A stretch of DNA of 64,000 nucleotides from Jatrophihabitans endophyticus (GCF_900129455.1 NZ_FQVU01000002.1:930001-994000); one strand, 5' to 3'. Counted from the first letter of the stretch, positions 30,401 through 39,422 are shown. Made by a program: numbers and translations. The notes: generated from the sequence alone by a model not told the origin.

Positions 30401-30922
30401 TCAGGCCGGGGTGTCGTCGGTCGTCAGGCCGCGCTCGGCCGCCTGCAACCGGGTGGCGAGCTCGGCGCGGGCCTGCTCGGCGGCGGCCAGGGCCGTCGCC
30501 AGCGCCTGCTCCCCGTCGGCGACGGCGGCGAGCTCGTCACGCGCCCGCCGGCGCAGGTCGTCGGCCCTGGACCGCTCCCGTGCCGCGGCCTCGTCGGCAC
30601 CCACCCGGTCCGCGGCGACCTCCGCCAGCTGCGTGCGCATCTCGTCGAGCTCGGTGGCGATGCGGCCGCGCTCGTCGCGGGCGCGCAGGAGCGCCTGCTC
30701 GGCGTCGTCGACTCGGGCCTGCAGCGCGCGCTCGCGCTCGCCTGCCGCGGCGTCCGCCCGGGCCGCGGCGTCCTGCTCGGCCGCGAGGGCCTCGGCGAAC
30801 TCGCGCCGCTGCTCGTCGAGGCGGCGGGCCGCGTCGGCGCGCTCGGCCGCGAGGGCCTCGGCGAACTCGTCGCGCAGGGCGTCGAGCTCGGCCGTGCCGT
30901 CGGGCTGGGCTGGGGTCGTCAC
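30401..30922 (-). CDS. Coiled-coil protein of unknown function
   Basis: A 173-residue protein almost entirely Ala/Glu/Arg with continuous heptad-like spacing, predicted as one long coiled coil. It contains a direct internal repeat: EFAEALAAE occurs twice 28 residues apart, each followed by a basic/Ala stretch. No signal peptide, span or catalytic motif. GTG 30922 has no good ribosome site, so the start is uncertain. The opposite strand is also open for a very long distance because of GC bias. Function unknown; the placement next to the heat-shock operon may be accidental. Confidence 0.55.
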   Translation of the reverse strand: MTTPAQPDGTAELDALRDEFAEALAAERADAARRLDEQRREFAEALAAEQDAAARADAAAGERERALQARVDDAEQALLRARDERGRIATELDEMRTQLAEVAADRVGADEAAARERSRADDLRRRARDELAAVADGEQALATALAAAEQARAELATRLQAAERGLTTDDTPA

Positions 30923-30965
30923 GTCGGGAACGTACCCGCCGGCGGGCCTGCTGACGCGGCCGTCG

Positions 30966-32618
30966 TCAGCGCAGCAGGCCGCGCAGGCTGCCGCTGAGCT
31001 CGTACGTCCCCGCCCGGGGAGTGGTCATCGTCGTCCAGTCGGAGCCGTCGTCGCCGATCCGCGCCACGACCTCGGGGCGCGAGGTGGTCGGCCGCCGCCC
31101 GGACCCGGTGGCCGGGACGAGGCTCGCCTGCAGGAACTTGGAGTACCGCACCCGGACGGCGATGCGGCAGGCGCAGGGGACCGACACCGACATGGTCGAC
31201 TGCGTGTGCCGGACGATGCGGGCCGGGGCGCCGACGATCGGCGTGGGGTTGCCCACGCGGTAGAGCTTCCAGTCCGGGGAACGCCAGACGAGTCGCAGGT
31301 AGCGCGGTGTGCGGGACCGTACGAGGTCGTACTCGGGGTACGGGCCGACCGACGCGGCGGGCAGCGCGACGTAGCCGACGGCGTTGTTGTCCAGCCACAG
31401 CTTGTACGTGATCGGGGCGAGCGGGTCCTGCTTCAGCGACTGGTTGAGCGCGCTGTCCTGCTGCGTCTCCCACCCGCGGGCCAGCATCGCGTGGTCGAGC
31501 AGGGCGTCGTAGCCGGCGTGGGCGCCGTGGTTGACGACCTCGACCCGGTAGTTGGACAGGTCGCCGATCTGGTCCAGGCGGTCGGCCAACGGGCGGTAGT
31601 ACTCGACCGAGGACACCGGCCGGGCCGAGTTGCGCAGGTCCGCGACCGTGCCGGACGCGCCGGCGATCAGCGCCGGCGCGACCAGCAGGGCGGCGATCCG
31701 GACGGGGCGACGGGTCGTCGCGAGGACCACGACGGGCAGGCAGAACCACACGAAGCGGGCGAAGTTCGAACCCATGCCGTTCGGCACCGCCCACAGCACG
31801 ACGATCGCCGCCGCGGACCACAGGATCGTCGTGCGGACGTGGTCGGGCGGGGTCGCGGACCACAGCAGCGCGAGCAGCACCAGCAGTTCGAGCGCGAGCC
31901 ACGCCGAGAACGGCTCCGGCCCCGGCGTGCCGAAGACGACGGCCACCGCGACCAGCGCGACCAGGGTGGCGCCGACCGCCCACGCGATGATGGGCCGCCA
32001 CGCCCGGGTGCGGGTGGTGAGGAACGTCCCGGACAGCCCGATGACGAGGAACGCACCCGACACCGGCGAGGCGAGCATGCTGGCCAGCGTCAGCGCCACC
32101 GTCAGCGACCGGTTGCGACGCCGCAGCGCGATGACCGCGCCGATGGCGAGGGCCGCGCCGAGCAGGAACGGCACACGGCCGCTCCAGAGGTTGGCGACGG
32201 CCGCGCACGCGACGGCCCAGGCCCCGGCGAGCGGGTAGCGGGTGCGGCGGACGGCCAGCGTCCCGATCGCCGCCACCGCGACCGCGGCGAGCGCGCACAG
32301 CAGCTCGGTGCCGACGAGCGCGGCGAGCGGGGGCGTGACGACCGAGTAGGTGCCGGGCGTGCTGCCGCCGCCGAACCAGCCGAACCAGTAGGTGAGCCCG
32401 ACCCCGTCGTGGACGGCGGCCGCGCGCGCCCGGGCCGCCCACAGGTCGTTGACGTCGGGGCGGACGAGGAAGAAGGCCACCGCGTTGAGTGCGGTGACGA
32501 CGGTGGGCAGCGCCGCGGCGAGCGAACCGCGGGTGAGCCGACGTCGTGCGACCGGTCGGTCGACGGCCGACGACGGGGTCGTCGGCGCCGACGCCTCGGC
32601 GGTCACGGTGGCGGACAT
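30966..32618 (-). CDS. Polytopic membrane protein with extracytoplasmic C-terminal domain
   Basis: A 550-residue protein with about 10-11 hydrophobic helices in the first 360 residues and a soluble C-terminal part (about 365-550) with VSSVEYYRPLADRLDQIGDL, tryptophan-rich DWKLYRVGNPTP and a beta-rich end. The motif TYWFGWFGGGSTPGTYSVV in the first large loop, and the multi-span plus soluble-tail layout, recall GT-C type transferases, but no catalytic Asp pair can be assigned with confidence. ATG 32618 (MSATVTAE) is the natural start; no Shine-Dalgarno is seen. It diverges from the Fe-S oxidoreductase gene across a 223-base region with a palindromic operator. Confidence 0.7.
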   Translation of the reverse strand: MSATVTAEASAPTTPSSAVDRPVARRRLTRGSLAAALPTVVTALNAVAFFLVRPDVNDLWAARARAAAVHDGVGLTYWFGWFGGGSTPGTYSVVTPPLAALVGTELLCALAAVAVAAIGTLAVRRTRYPLAGAWAVACAAVANLWSGRVPFLLGAALAIGAVIALRRRNRSLTVALTLASMLASPVSGAFLVIGLSGTFLTTRTRAWRPIIAWAVGATLVALVAVAVVFGTPGPEPFSAWLALELLVLLALLWSATPPDHVRTTILWSAAAIVVLWAVPNGMGSNFARFVWFCLPVVVLATTRRPVRIAALLVAPALIAGASGTVADLRNSARPVSSVEYYRPLADRLDQIGDLSNYRVEVVNHGAHAGYDALLDHAMLARGWETQQDSALNQSLKQDPLAPITYKLWLDNNAVGYVALPAASVGPYPEYDLVRSRTPRYLRLVWRSPDWKLYRVGNPTPIVGAPARIVRHTQSTMSVSVPCACRIAVRVRYSKFLQASLVPATGSGRRPTTSRPEVVARIGDDGSDWTTMTTPRAGTYELSGSLRGLLR

Positions 32619-32776
32619 CGGTTGGCATGGTCCCACAATGCGGGCGTCGCAGCCCGCTGCTTTCGGGCCCGCGCTCAGCCGGCAACCGCCCGCGTCGTAC
32701 CGTGCGGAGGAACCGCCGGACGACGGGTGGCCCGCGGCGATGCGGTGGGCCAGGCCACAGCGCCGCCGCGAAGTGG

Positions 32777-32790
32777 TTACCGGTCGGTAA
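32777..32790. promoter_or_regulatory. TetR-type palindromic operator over a promoter
   Basis: TTACCG-GT-CGGTAA is a 6+6 palindrome typical of TetR-family sites. It sits just before a TAGTCT -10-like box (32798-32803) and 52 bases upstream of the oxidoreductase GTG, so bound protein would cover the -35 position. No TetR gene lies within the window next to it. Confidence 0.55.
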
Positions 32791-32841
32791 TAACGAATAG
32801 TCTCGGGCGAGTTGCCTCGCACCCGACGCAAGGAGACGCGC

Positions 32842-35178
32842 GTGCAGCAGACCGTCACGGACGTCATGGCGGAGAACTGGTTCGTCGACTGGGAGTACCA
32901 CCCGGTCGGGTGGTGGCGGATCGGCATCGCCGTCGCGATGCTCGTCGTCACCGTCGCGATCGCCGGCCGTCGCATCGCCTGGCTGGTGCGCCTCATCCGC
33001 TCGGGCAAGAAGGACGACTCGCGCCTCGAGGGCATCGAGCAGCGCGCCCGCGACCAGGTCGTCGAGGTGTTCGGCCAGAAGAAGCTGCTCAAGTGGAACG
33101 TGCCGGGCGTCGCGCACTTCTTCACGTTCTGGGGCTTCATCGTCCTCGGCGCGACCATCGTCGAGGCCTACGGCGCCCTGATCGTCAGCCGCGACTTCGC
33201 CTTCCCGATCTTCGGACGGGCCCGCTGGTTCGGCTTCCTCGAGGACTTCTTCGGCCTCGCCGTGCTGCTGGGCATCGTCTACTTCGCGATCAACCGGCTG
33301 CGCAACGCGCCGGAGCGCAAGAAGCGCGACAGCCGCTTCTACGGCTCGCACAACGGGCCGGCGTGGATGGTGCTGGGCTTCATCGCCCTGGTCGTCGTGA
33401 CCCTGTTCATGTACCGCGGCGCGCAGTCGGCCTCGGGGCACTTCCCGTGGGGCGACTCCAAGGCGCCGTTCGTGTCGTGGGCGATCGGCAAGGCGCTGCC
33501 CGACGGCGCGTACCTCACCGGCTTCGAGACGTTCTGGATCATCGCCCAGATGGCGGTCATCTTTGCCTTCTCGGTGCTCGTCGTGTACTCCAAGCACCTG
33601 CACATCGGCACGGCACCGCTGAACGTCCTGACCAAGCGCGAGCCGAACGCGCTCGGCCCGCTGCTCCCGGTGAAGGACGACGAGGGCAAGGCGATCGACT
33701 TCGCCGACGTCGAGAACCTCTCCGAGGACACCGTCTTCGGCAAGGGCAAGATCGAGGACTTCACGTGGAAGGGCTACCTCGACTTCGCGACCTGCACCGA
33801 GTGCGGTCGGTGCCAGTCGCAGTGCCCGGCGTGGAACACCGGCAAGCCGCTGTCGCCGAAGCTCGTGATCATGAACCTGCGCGACCACCTGTTCGCGAAG
33901 GCGCCGTACATCTTCGGACGCGAGGTGCCGGAGGACGCCGAGCCGAGCTTCTCCGACGAGGGCGTCGAGCACGTCCACGGTGTGCCCGAGTCCGGCTTCG
34001 AGCGCGTCCAGGGCTCCGGCATCGAGCAGGCGCTGCGCCCGCTCGTGGGCGACGCGGCCTCCGGCGGCGTCATCGACCCCGACGTGCTGTGGTCCTGCAC
34101 CACCTGCGGCGCCTGCGTCGAGCAGTGCCCCGTCGACATCGAGCACATCGACCACATCGTCGACATGCGTCGCTACCAGGTGCTCATCGAATCCGCGTTC
34201 CCGTCCGAGGCCGGCGTCATGCTGCGCAACATCGAGAACAAGGGCAACCCGTGGGGCATGTCCAACAACGGCCGCAGCGAGTGGTTCAGCGACCTGTCCT
34301 TCGAGGTGCGGCAGGCCGAGCCGGGCACGAAGCTCGACGCCGACATCGAGTACCTGTTCTGGGTCGGGTGCGCCGGCGCGCTCGAGGACCGTTCCAAGAA
34401 GGTCACCGTCGCGTTCGCCGAGCTGCTGCACACTGCGGGCGTCGAGTTCGCGGTGCTCGGCCAGGGCGAGTCGTGCACCGGTGACCCGGCGCGTCGCCTG
34501 GGCAACGAGTTCCTGTTCCAGATGCAGGGCATGCAGAACGTCGAGACGCTGAACTCGATCGAGCGGGCCGGGCCGCTGAAGATCGTGGCCACCTGCCCGC
34601 ACTGCTTCAACACGATCGCCAACGAGTACCCGCAGCTCGGCGGCCACTACGAGGTCGTCCACCACACGCAGCTGCTCGGCAAGCTCGTCGACGAGGGCAA
34701 GCTCGTCCCCGTCGAGACCGTCGACAAGAACGTCACCTACCACGACCCCTGCTACCTCGGCCGGCATAACAAGGTCTACACGCCTCCTCGTGAGGTGCTC
34801 GGCGCGATCCAGGGCCTCAAGAGCCAGGAGATGCACCGCTGCAAGGACCGCGGCTTCTGCTGCGGCGCCGGCGGCGCACGCTTCTGGATGGAGGAGAAGC
34901 TCGGCAAGCGCGTCAACGTCGAGCGCACCGAGGAGGCGTTGAGCTGGGACCCGGACGTCATCTCGACCGCCTGCCCGTTCTGCATGGTCATGCTGTCCGA
35001 CGCCGTCGCGGCGAAGGTCGGCGAGGGCGAGGCCCGCGAGGACGTCGCGGTGCTCGACGTCGCACAGCTGCTGCGCCAGTCGCTCGGCGCACCGCCGGCC
35101 CCGCCGGCGGCGGAGACCGTCGACGACCCCGCACCCGACCCGGACCCGACGCCCGACCCGGAGCCCGCGGCCGGCTGA
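32842..35178 (+). CDS. Membrane-bound Fe-S oxidoreductase (Rv0338c-like, heterodisulfide-reductase type)
   Basis: A 778-residue protein with five N-terminal membrane helices (to about residue 260), as in nitrate-reductase-gamma/HdrE-type subunits. Two 4Fe-4S ferredoxin motifs follow: CTECGRCQSQCP (C318 on) and CTTCGACVEQCP (C419 on). Two CCG domains come next, seen as CPHCFN with DPCYLGRHN, and CCGAGGARFW with CPFC. The fused layout matches mycobacterial Rv0338c, though shorter at the C-terminus, which is a Pro/Asp-rich tail. GTG 32842 has AAGGAGA six bases upstream, which decides the start. Likely shuttles electrons between the membrane and a cytoplasmic partner; physiological donor unknown. 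Confidence 0.9.
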   Translation: MQQTVTDVMAENWFVDWEYHPVGWWRIGIAVAMLVVTVAIAGRRIAWLVRLIRSGKKDDSRLEGIEQRARDQVVEVFGQKKLLKWNVPGVAHFFTFWGFIVLGATIVEAYGALIVSRDFAFPIFGRARWFGFLEDFFGLAVLLGIVYFAINRLRNAPERKKRDSRFYGSHNGPAWMVLGFIALVVVTLFMYRGAQSASGHFPWGDSKAPFVSWAIGKALPDGAYLTGFETFWIIAQMAVIFAFSVLVVYSKHLHIGTAPLNVLTKREPNALGPLLPVKDDEGKAIDFADVENLSEDTVFGKGKIEDFTWKGYLDFATCTECGRCQSQCPAWNTGKPLSPKLVIMNLRDHLFAKAPYIFGREVPEDAEPSFSDEGVEHVHGVPESGFERVQGSGIEQALRPLVGDAASGGVIDPDVLWSCTTCGACVEQCPVDIEHIDHIVDMRRYQVLIESAFPSEAGVMLRNIENKGNPWGMSNNGRSEWFSDLSFEVRQAEPGTKLDADIEYLFWVGCAGALEDRSKKVTVAFAELLHTAGVEFAVLGQGESCTGDPARRLGNEFLFQMQGMQNVETLNSIERAGPLKIVATCPHCFNTIANEYPQLGGHYEVVHHTQLLGKLVDEGKLVPVETVDKNVTYHDPCYLGRHNKVYTPPREVLGAIQGLKSQEMHRCKDRGFCCGAGGARFWMEEKLGKRVNVERTEEALSWDPDVISTACPFCMVMLSDAVAAKVGEGEAREDVAVLDVAQLLRQSLGAPPAPPAAETVDDPAPDPDPTPDPEPAAG

Positions 35179-35201
35179 GGCAGACGCGCCGTGCCACAGT
35201 T

Positions 35202-35251
35202 CGTCCCTCCGTCGCGTTAGAGAGCCGGCAGCTCTCGACGACGGAGGGACG
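35202..35251 (+). promoter_or_regulatory. Hairpin that buries the sigma-factor ribosome site
   Basis: Arms 35202-35214 and 35239-35251 are perfectly complementary over 13 bp. The loop holds a second small stem (35221-35225 with 35231-35235). The Shine-Dalgarno GGAGGGA of the downstream sigma gene lies at 35243-35249, inside the 3' arm, four bases before ATG 35255. It could also end transcription from the oxidoreductase gene. Confidence 0.7.
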
Positions 35252-35254
35252 GAC

Positions 35255-35797
35255 ATGGGATCCGCGGCGGACTTCGACGCGTACGTCCAGCAGCACGGCG
35301 ACGCGCTGCTGCGCTTCGCGGTGACGCTGACCGGCGATCCTCGCCTCGCCGAGGAGATCGTGCAGGACGTGCTGCTCCGGGCGTTCCAGCGCTGGGAGCG
35401 AATCACGGTGCTGGAGCGCCCGCACGCCTACGTCCGGCGCATGGTCGTCAACGAGCACGTCTCGTGGCGCCGGCGTTGGTCGCGGCTCGAGCCGCGCGCC
35501 GAGGTCGAGCCCGCGGTGGCGGTGTCCGACGACGGCGCCAGCCGCGACGACCGCGCCGAGCTCGTGGCCGAGATCGTGCGGCTGCCCAGAAGGCAGCGCG
35601 CGGTGCTCGCGATGCGCTACTTCGAGGATCTGCCCGACGACGAGATCGCGGCCGCCCTGGGCTGTTCGAGGGCGACCGTGCGCAGCATCGCCGCCCGCGC
35701 GCTCGCCGCGCTGCGCGTACGGATGACCGAGGCGGACCCGAGCGACCCGCACCCGTCGCGCGATCCCGCTCCCCGAGCCAAGGAGGCAACCCGATGA
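35255..35797 (+). CDS. ECF sigma factor, SigE family
   Basis: A 180-residue extracytoplasmic-function sigma factor. Region 2 reads FDAYVQQHGDALLRFAVTLTG, AEEIVQDVLLRAFQRW; region 4 reads LPRRQRAVLAMRYFEDLPDDEIAAALGCSRATVRSIAARAL. The pattern is that of the actinobacterial SigE-family (M/SigE-like) group. The tail is Pro/Asp-rich. ATG 35255 is preceded by a ribosome site held in a stable hairpin. It overlaps the next gene by 4 bases, which should encode its regulator or partner. Confidence 0.92.
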   Translation: MGSAADFDAYVQQHGDALLRFAVTLTGDPRLAEEIVQDVLLRAFQRWERITVLERPHAYVRRMVVNEHVSWRRRWSRLEPRAEVEPAVAVSDDGASRDDRAELVAEIVRLPRRQRAVLAMRYFEDLPDDEIAAALGCSRATVRSIAARALAALRVRMTEADPSDPHPSRDPAPRAKEATR

Positions 35798-36891
35798 GGA
35801 CCGTCGACGATCTCGAGGCCGCGTTCGCGGACCTCGCCGCCACCGCCCCCGACGCGGCGTTCCTGACGCGGCCCGCGGCGACGGCCCGGCCCGGCCCGCG
35901 ACGGCGGCGGGTGGCCCCCGCCGTCGCCGCGCTCGCCACCGCCGCCGTCGGTGTCGTCGTCGTGGCGACCCTGCACGCGGACCGCCGCCCGGTGCCCAGC
36001 TCCGGTCCGGGGACGGTGCAGCCGCTGCGCTCGCCCCGGGTGGACGAATCGGTCGACACCACGTTCCGCTTCACCGCGGACGCGCCGGCGGGCGGTCGCA
36101 CCGTCGTGTCCTACGCCGCGGACCGCGGCGGCCAGCAGCTCGAGTTCAGTCGGCCGCCGACGGGTCGCCGCTGCGTCACGAGCGGTGATTCGCGGGTCGT
36201 CGATCCGTACTGCCGGCGGGTGGCGGTCGTGACGCTGTACTACGCGGGGACGCCGCGGTACGCCGACTACGGGCCCTTCTCCCTGCGGGAGGTGCACGAC
36301 CGGCGCCCGGCGCCCGACGTCGACGGTCATCGCGCCGTCTACGGCCGGCTGGGCTCGGACACGATCGTGAACGCACGTTCGGTCGGCAGCCGCCCGCGGC
36401 TGTTCTGGGAGTACGCGCCCGGTGTCTGGGCCTCGGTCCAGGCCGCCACGACCGCCGCGGAACACGCGGTGGCCGAGTCGGTGCGGCCGGCGGCGGTCAC
36501 CGTGCGCACCCCGGTCGCGTTGGTGCCACGGCAGCGCGAGTACCTCAACATCTACGCCGACGAGCACTCCACGGCGGGCGGGAGCTACGAGATCATGACG
36601 CCCGGCAGCTCCGGTTTCGTCGCGAGCGTCGACTGGGGCGACGCCGCCGTACTGACCGGGAACGCGGTGGGCGAGGATCCGCGGCCCGTCGTCGTCCACG
36701 GCCGCACCTGGACCTTCAGCGAGACGGTGGGCGCCGCGACGGCCGAGCTGCGCGTCGCCGGCGTCCCGATGCGGGTCAGCGGTTACGTCGGGATGAGCCG
36801 GGCCGCGCTGCGGGCCATCGTCGAACGGGTCGAGATCGCGCCCGATCCCGGTCATCGCGGTACCTGGTTCGACGCGAAGGTGCTGCGCTGA
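35794..36891 (+). CDS. Membrane protein co-encoded with the sigma factor, putative anti-sigma/sensor
   Basis: A 365-residue protein with a short cytoplasmic N-terminus (MRTVDDLEAAFADLAATAPDA), one span at about 45-62 and a large extracytoplasmic beta-rich domain. It lacks the HxxxCxxC zinc motif of ZAS anti-sigma factors. Such single-span partners are common next to SigE-family sigma genes. AAGGAGG precedes ATG 35794, which overlaps the sigma stop by 4 bases. Anti-sigma function is inferred from coupling and topology only. Confidence 0.7.
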   Translation: MRTVDDLEAAFADLAATAPDAAFLTRPAATARPGPRRRRVAPAVAALATAAVGVVVVATLHADRRPVPSSGPGTVQPLRSPRVDESVDTTFRFTADAPAGGRTVVSYAADRGGQQLEFSRPPTGRRCVTSGDSRVVDPYCRRVAVVTLYYAGTPRYADYGPFSLREVHDRRPAPDVDGHRAVYGRLGSDTIVNARSVGSRPRLFWEYAPGVWASVQAATTAAEHAVAESVRPAAVTVRTPVALVPRQREYLNIYADEHSTAGGSYEIMTPGSSGFVASVDWGDAAVLTGNAVGEDPRPVVVHGRTWTFSETVGAATAELRVAGVPMRVSGYVGMSRAALRAIVERVEIAPDPGHRGTWFDAKVLR

Positions 36892-36970
36892 GCTTCGGCC
36901 GTCGTTGCTGAGACGTCCCTGCTTCGAGGTGAGCCCTCCCAGGTACGCCGGTTAGCCTCCAACTGGCAAT

Positions 36971-37004
36971 CAGCAACGACAGTGCTTCAGCAACGACAGT
37001 GCCT
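36971..37004 (+). repeat. 17-bp tandem repeat before ponA
   Basis: Two adjacent copies (36971-36987 and 36988-37004) of CAGCAACGACAGTGCTT, differing at one base, end two bases before the GGAGG of the penicillin-binding protein gene. The inverse GTCGTTGCTGA at 36901-36911 can pair with either copy. A TAGCCT box at 36953-36958 may be the -10 of the ponA promoter, which would put the repeats in the 5' leader. Confidence 0.6.
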
Positions 37005-37018
37005 CGGAGGTCGATCAC

Positions 37019-39376
37019 GTGGCCGACTCGCGCGCGCCGCGACGCCGACCCAGCCCCACCCGGGCGCAACCCGTCGACGACTGGAACGACGGCGACTACG
37101 AGGACGCCGGATTCTTCGCCACCCGCTGGCACAAGCGCTCGCTGCGGCGCCGGCGGACGAAGGCCCGCGTCGCGGCGATGTCCCGCCGCCGCCGCTTCGG
37201 CCGGCGCGTGATGATCCTGTCGACCTGGGCGCTCGGCCTCGTCGCGTCGCTGATGGTGGCCGCGATCGTGCTCTTCTACACGCTCACGGACGTCCCGCGG
37301 CCCGAGGACCTGCCCCGTCCGCAGGTCGCCACGATCCAGTACTCCGACGGCTCGACGCTCGCGCGCATCGGCACCGAGGACCGCACGAACGTCCACCTGA
37401 GCCAGGTCCCCGAGCACGTGCGGTGGGCCGTCCTGGCCGCCGAGGACCGCAACTTCTACAGCGACTCCGCGATCTCGATCCGGGGCACGGCGCGGGCCGC
37501 GCTGTCCAACATCTCCGGCGGCGACACGCAGGGTGGCTCCGGCATCACGCAGCAGTACGTGAAGAACGCCTACTCCAGCGTGGGCACCGAGCGCACCGTG
37601 TGGCGCAAGCTCAAGGAGCTCATGATCGCGGTCAAGCTCTCGCGCGAGTACAGCAAGGACCAGATCCTCGAGTACTACCTCAACACCGTCTACTTCGGCC
37701 GCGGCGCGTACGGCATCCAGGCGGCGGCCCGCGCGTTCTTCGGCCGCGACGTCGAGAAGCTGACCACCGCGCAGGGCGCGGTGCTGGCCGGTCTGCTGCG
37801 AGCGCCCGCGTACTACGACCCGTTGGAGAACAAGACCGCGGCGGTCGCGCGCTGGCAGTACGTCCTCGACGGCATGGTGAAGACCGGTCACCTGACCGGC
37901 GAGCAGCAGGTCGCGATGAAGTTCCCGAAGACGCAACCGCTGCGCGGCAACGGCATCGGCGTCACGGGCTGGAAGTACCTGCTCAAGGACGCGGTGCTGG
38001 CCGAGCTCGCCCGCAACGGCATCAGCGCCAGGAAGATCGCCGAGACCGGGGCCGTCATCCGCACGACCATCGACAAGAAGGCGCAGAGCGCCGCGCTGAC
38101 GGCGATCCGGCAGAACTTCAGCGACCTCACCAAGAAGCAGCGCAATCTGAAGAACGCGCTGGTCGCGATCAGGCCGGACGACGGCGCCGTCCTCGCCTAC
38201 TACGGCGGCAGCGGCCCGGACGTGAAGGGCTACGACGGCAAGGTCGACTACAACGACTACGCCACGCGGGGCACCCGCCCGCCGGGTTCGTCGTTCAAGC
38301 CGTACGTCCTCGCCACCGCGCTGACCGACACCGTCGAGCAGGCCGAGGGCAAGGCGCACTACACGATCAAGAGCAAGGTCGACGGCAGCTTCTGCCGCAC
38401 GATCGAGGGCACCAAGATCTGCAACGACGACGGCGACCGCTACCTCAGCGGGCCCGCGGTCAGCCTGTCCAACGCGATGAAGTACTCGCTGAACACGACC
38501 TTCGACCTGCTCGCGTCCGAGACCGGGCCCGACGACGTCGCCTCGATCGCCCACCGGCTCGGCATCTCCTACACCGACCCGAACGGCAAGAAGACGCTCG
38601 TCGACGACAAGGGTCGGACGACGTTCGGCATCGGCATCGGCGACTACCCCGTCACCGTCCTCGACCAGGCGAACGGGTACGCGACGCTGCAGAACCGCGG
38701 CATCCGCAACGAGGCGCACCTGGTGTCGAAGGTGACGAGCTCCGACGGCGCCCCGCTGTACAGCTTCGCCGGCAAGCGTTCGCAGGCCGTCGACAAGCGA
38801 GTGGCCAACGACGTCACGCTCACGCTGGAGCCGATCGCCGGCTACACCGGGGTGGGCCTCGCGAACGGTCGGCAGTCCGCCGCGAAGACGGGCACGGCCG
38901 GGGTGAGCGGCCGGTCGAAGGACAACAGCGACGCATGGATGGTGGGCTACACACCGCAGGTGAGCGCCGCGGTCTGGGTCGGGACGGGGTACTCCAAGCC
39001 TATCTACAACTCCGCCGGCAACCCGCTCTACGGCAAGGGCCTGCCGGCGCAGACGTGGAAGACCTTCATGGACACCTACCTGCGCGGCTCGAAGAAGATG
39101 TCCATGGCCGAGGACCAGCAGGTCGCCGCGAACGGCAAGAAGCCGGCGCCGAAGCCGACCTACACCGCGCCGGTCTACACGCCCTCGCCGACCGACAGCT
39201 CCGACGAGACGTCGACGAGCCCGAGCACCGAGGCGCCCAGCACCACCGCCGCGCCGTCCACCACCAGCCCGCCGTCGACGCCGAGCCGCACCCGGACGCG
39301 CACTTCCTCGCCGACGCCCACGAACACCTGCGGCGGGCTGCTCGGCCGGCCGTGCTCGACATCGCCCGGCGGTTGA
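37019..39376 (+). CDS. ponA: Class A penicillin-binding protein (transglycosylase/transpeptidase)
   Basis: A 785-residue bifunctional peptidoglycan synthase. It has a cytoplasmic basic N-terminus, one span (about 65-88), the GT51 transglycosylase domain with AEDRNFY (Glu near 140), GGSGITQQYVKN and KLKELMIAVKLSREYSKDQI, then the transpeptidase with serine motif GSSFKPYV (about 423), the SxN-like YSLN and KTGTAG (about 620). The C-terminal 70 residues are a Ser/Thr/Pro tail. GTG 37019 has GGAGG nine bases upstream. The following GT87 gene and nearby rpsF-dnaB block match the mycobacterial ponA1 neighbourhood. Confidence 0.94.
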   Translation: MADSRAPRRRPSPTRAQPVDDWNDGDYEDAGFFATRWHKRSLRRRRTKARVAAMSRRRRFGRRVMILSTWALGLVASLMVAAIVLFYTLTDVPRPEDLPRPQVATIQYSDGSTLARIGTEDRTNVHLSQVPEHVRWAVLAAEDRNFYSDSAISIRGTARAALSNISGGDTQGGSGITQQYVKNAYSSVGTERTVWRKLKELMIAVKLSREYSKDQILEYYLNTVYFGRGAYGIQAAARAFFGRDVEKLTTAQGAVLAGLLRAPAYYDPLENKTAAVARWQYVLDGMVKTGHLTGEQQVAMKFPKTQPLRGNGIGVTGWKYLLKDAVLAELARNGISARKIAETGAVIRTTIDKKAQSAALTAIRQNFSDLTKKQRNLKNALVAIRPDDGAVLAYYGGSGPDVKGYDGKVDYNDYATRGTRPPGSSFKPYVLATALTDTVEQAEGKAHYTIKSKVDGSFCRTIEGTKICNDDGDRYLSGPAVSLSNAMKYSLNTTFDLLASETGPDDVASIAHRLGISYTDPNGKKTLVDDKGRTTFGIGIGDYPVTVLDQANGYATLQNRGIRNEAHLVSKVTSSDGAPLYSFAGKRSQAVDKRVANDVTLTLEPIAGYTGVGLANGRQSAAKTGTAGVSGRSKDNSDAWMVGYTPQVSAAVWVGTGYSKPIYNSAGNPLYGKGLPAQTWKTFMDTYLRGSKKMSMAEDQQVAANGKKPAPKPTYTAPVYTPSPTDSSDETSTSPSTEAPSTTAAPSTTSPPSTPSRTRTRTSSPTPTNTCGGLLGRPCSTSPGG

Positions 39377-39422
39377 CCGACGGCGTGATCCGGCCCGCGG
39401 GCTGCAATGCCAGGATGGCGCG

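Noticed and set aside
30411-34484. Plus-strand frame of over 1300 codons spanning the coiled-coil gene, membrane protein and oxidoreductase
   Set aside because: It crosses three well-supported genes in other frames, with Arg/Gly/Ala-rich composition and no domain. High-GC artefact.
36971-37004. Possible CRISPR repeats
   Set aside because: Only two directly adjacent 17-bp copies with no spacers and no cas genes in the window.
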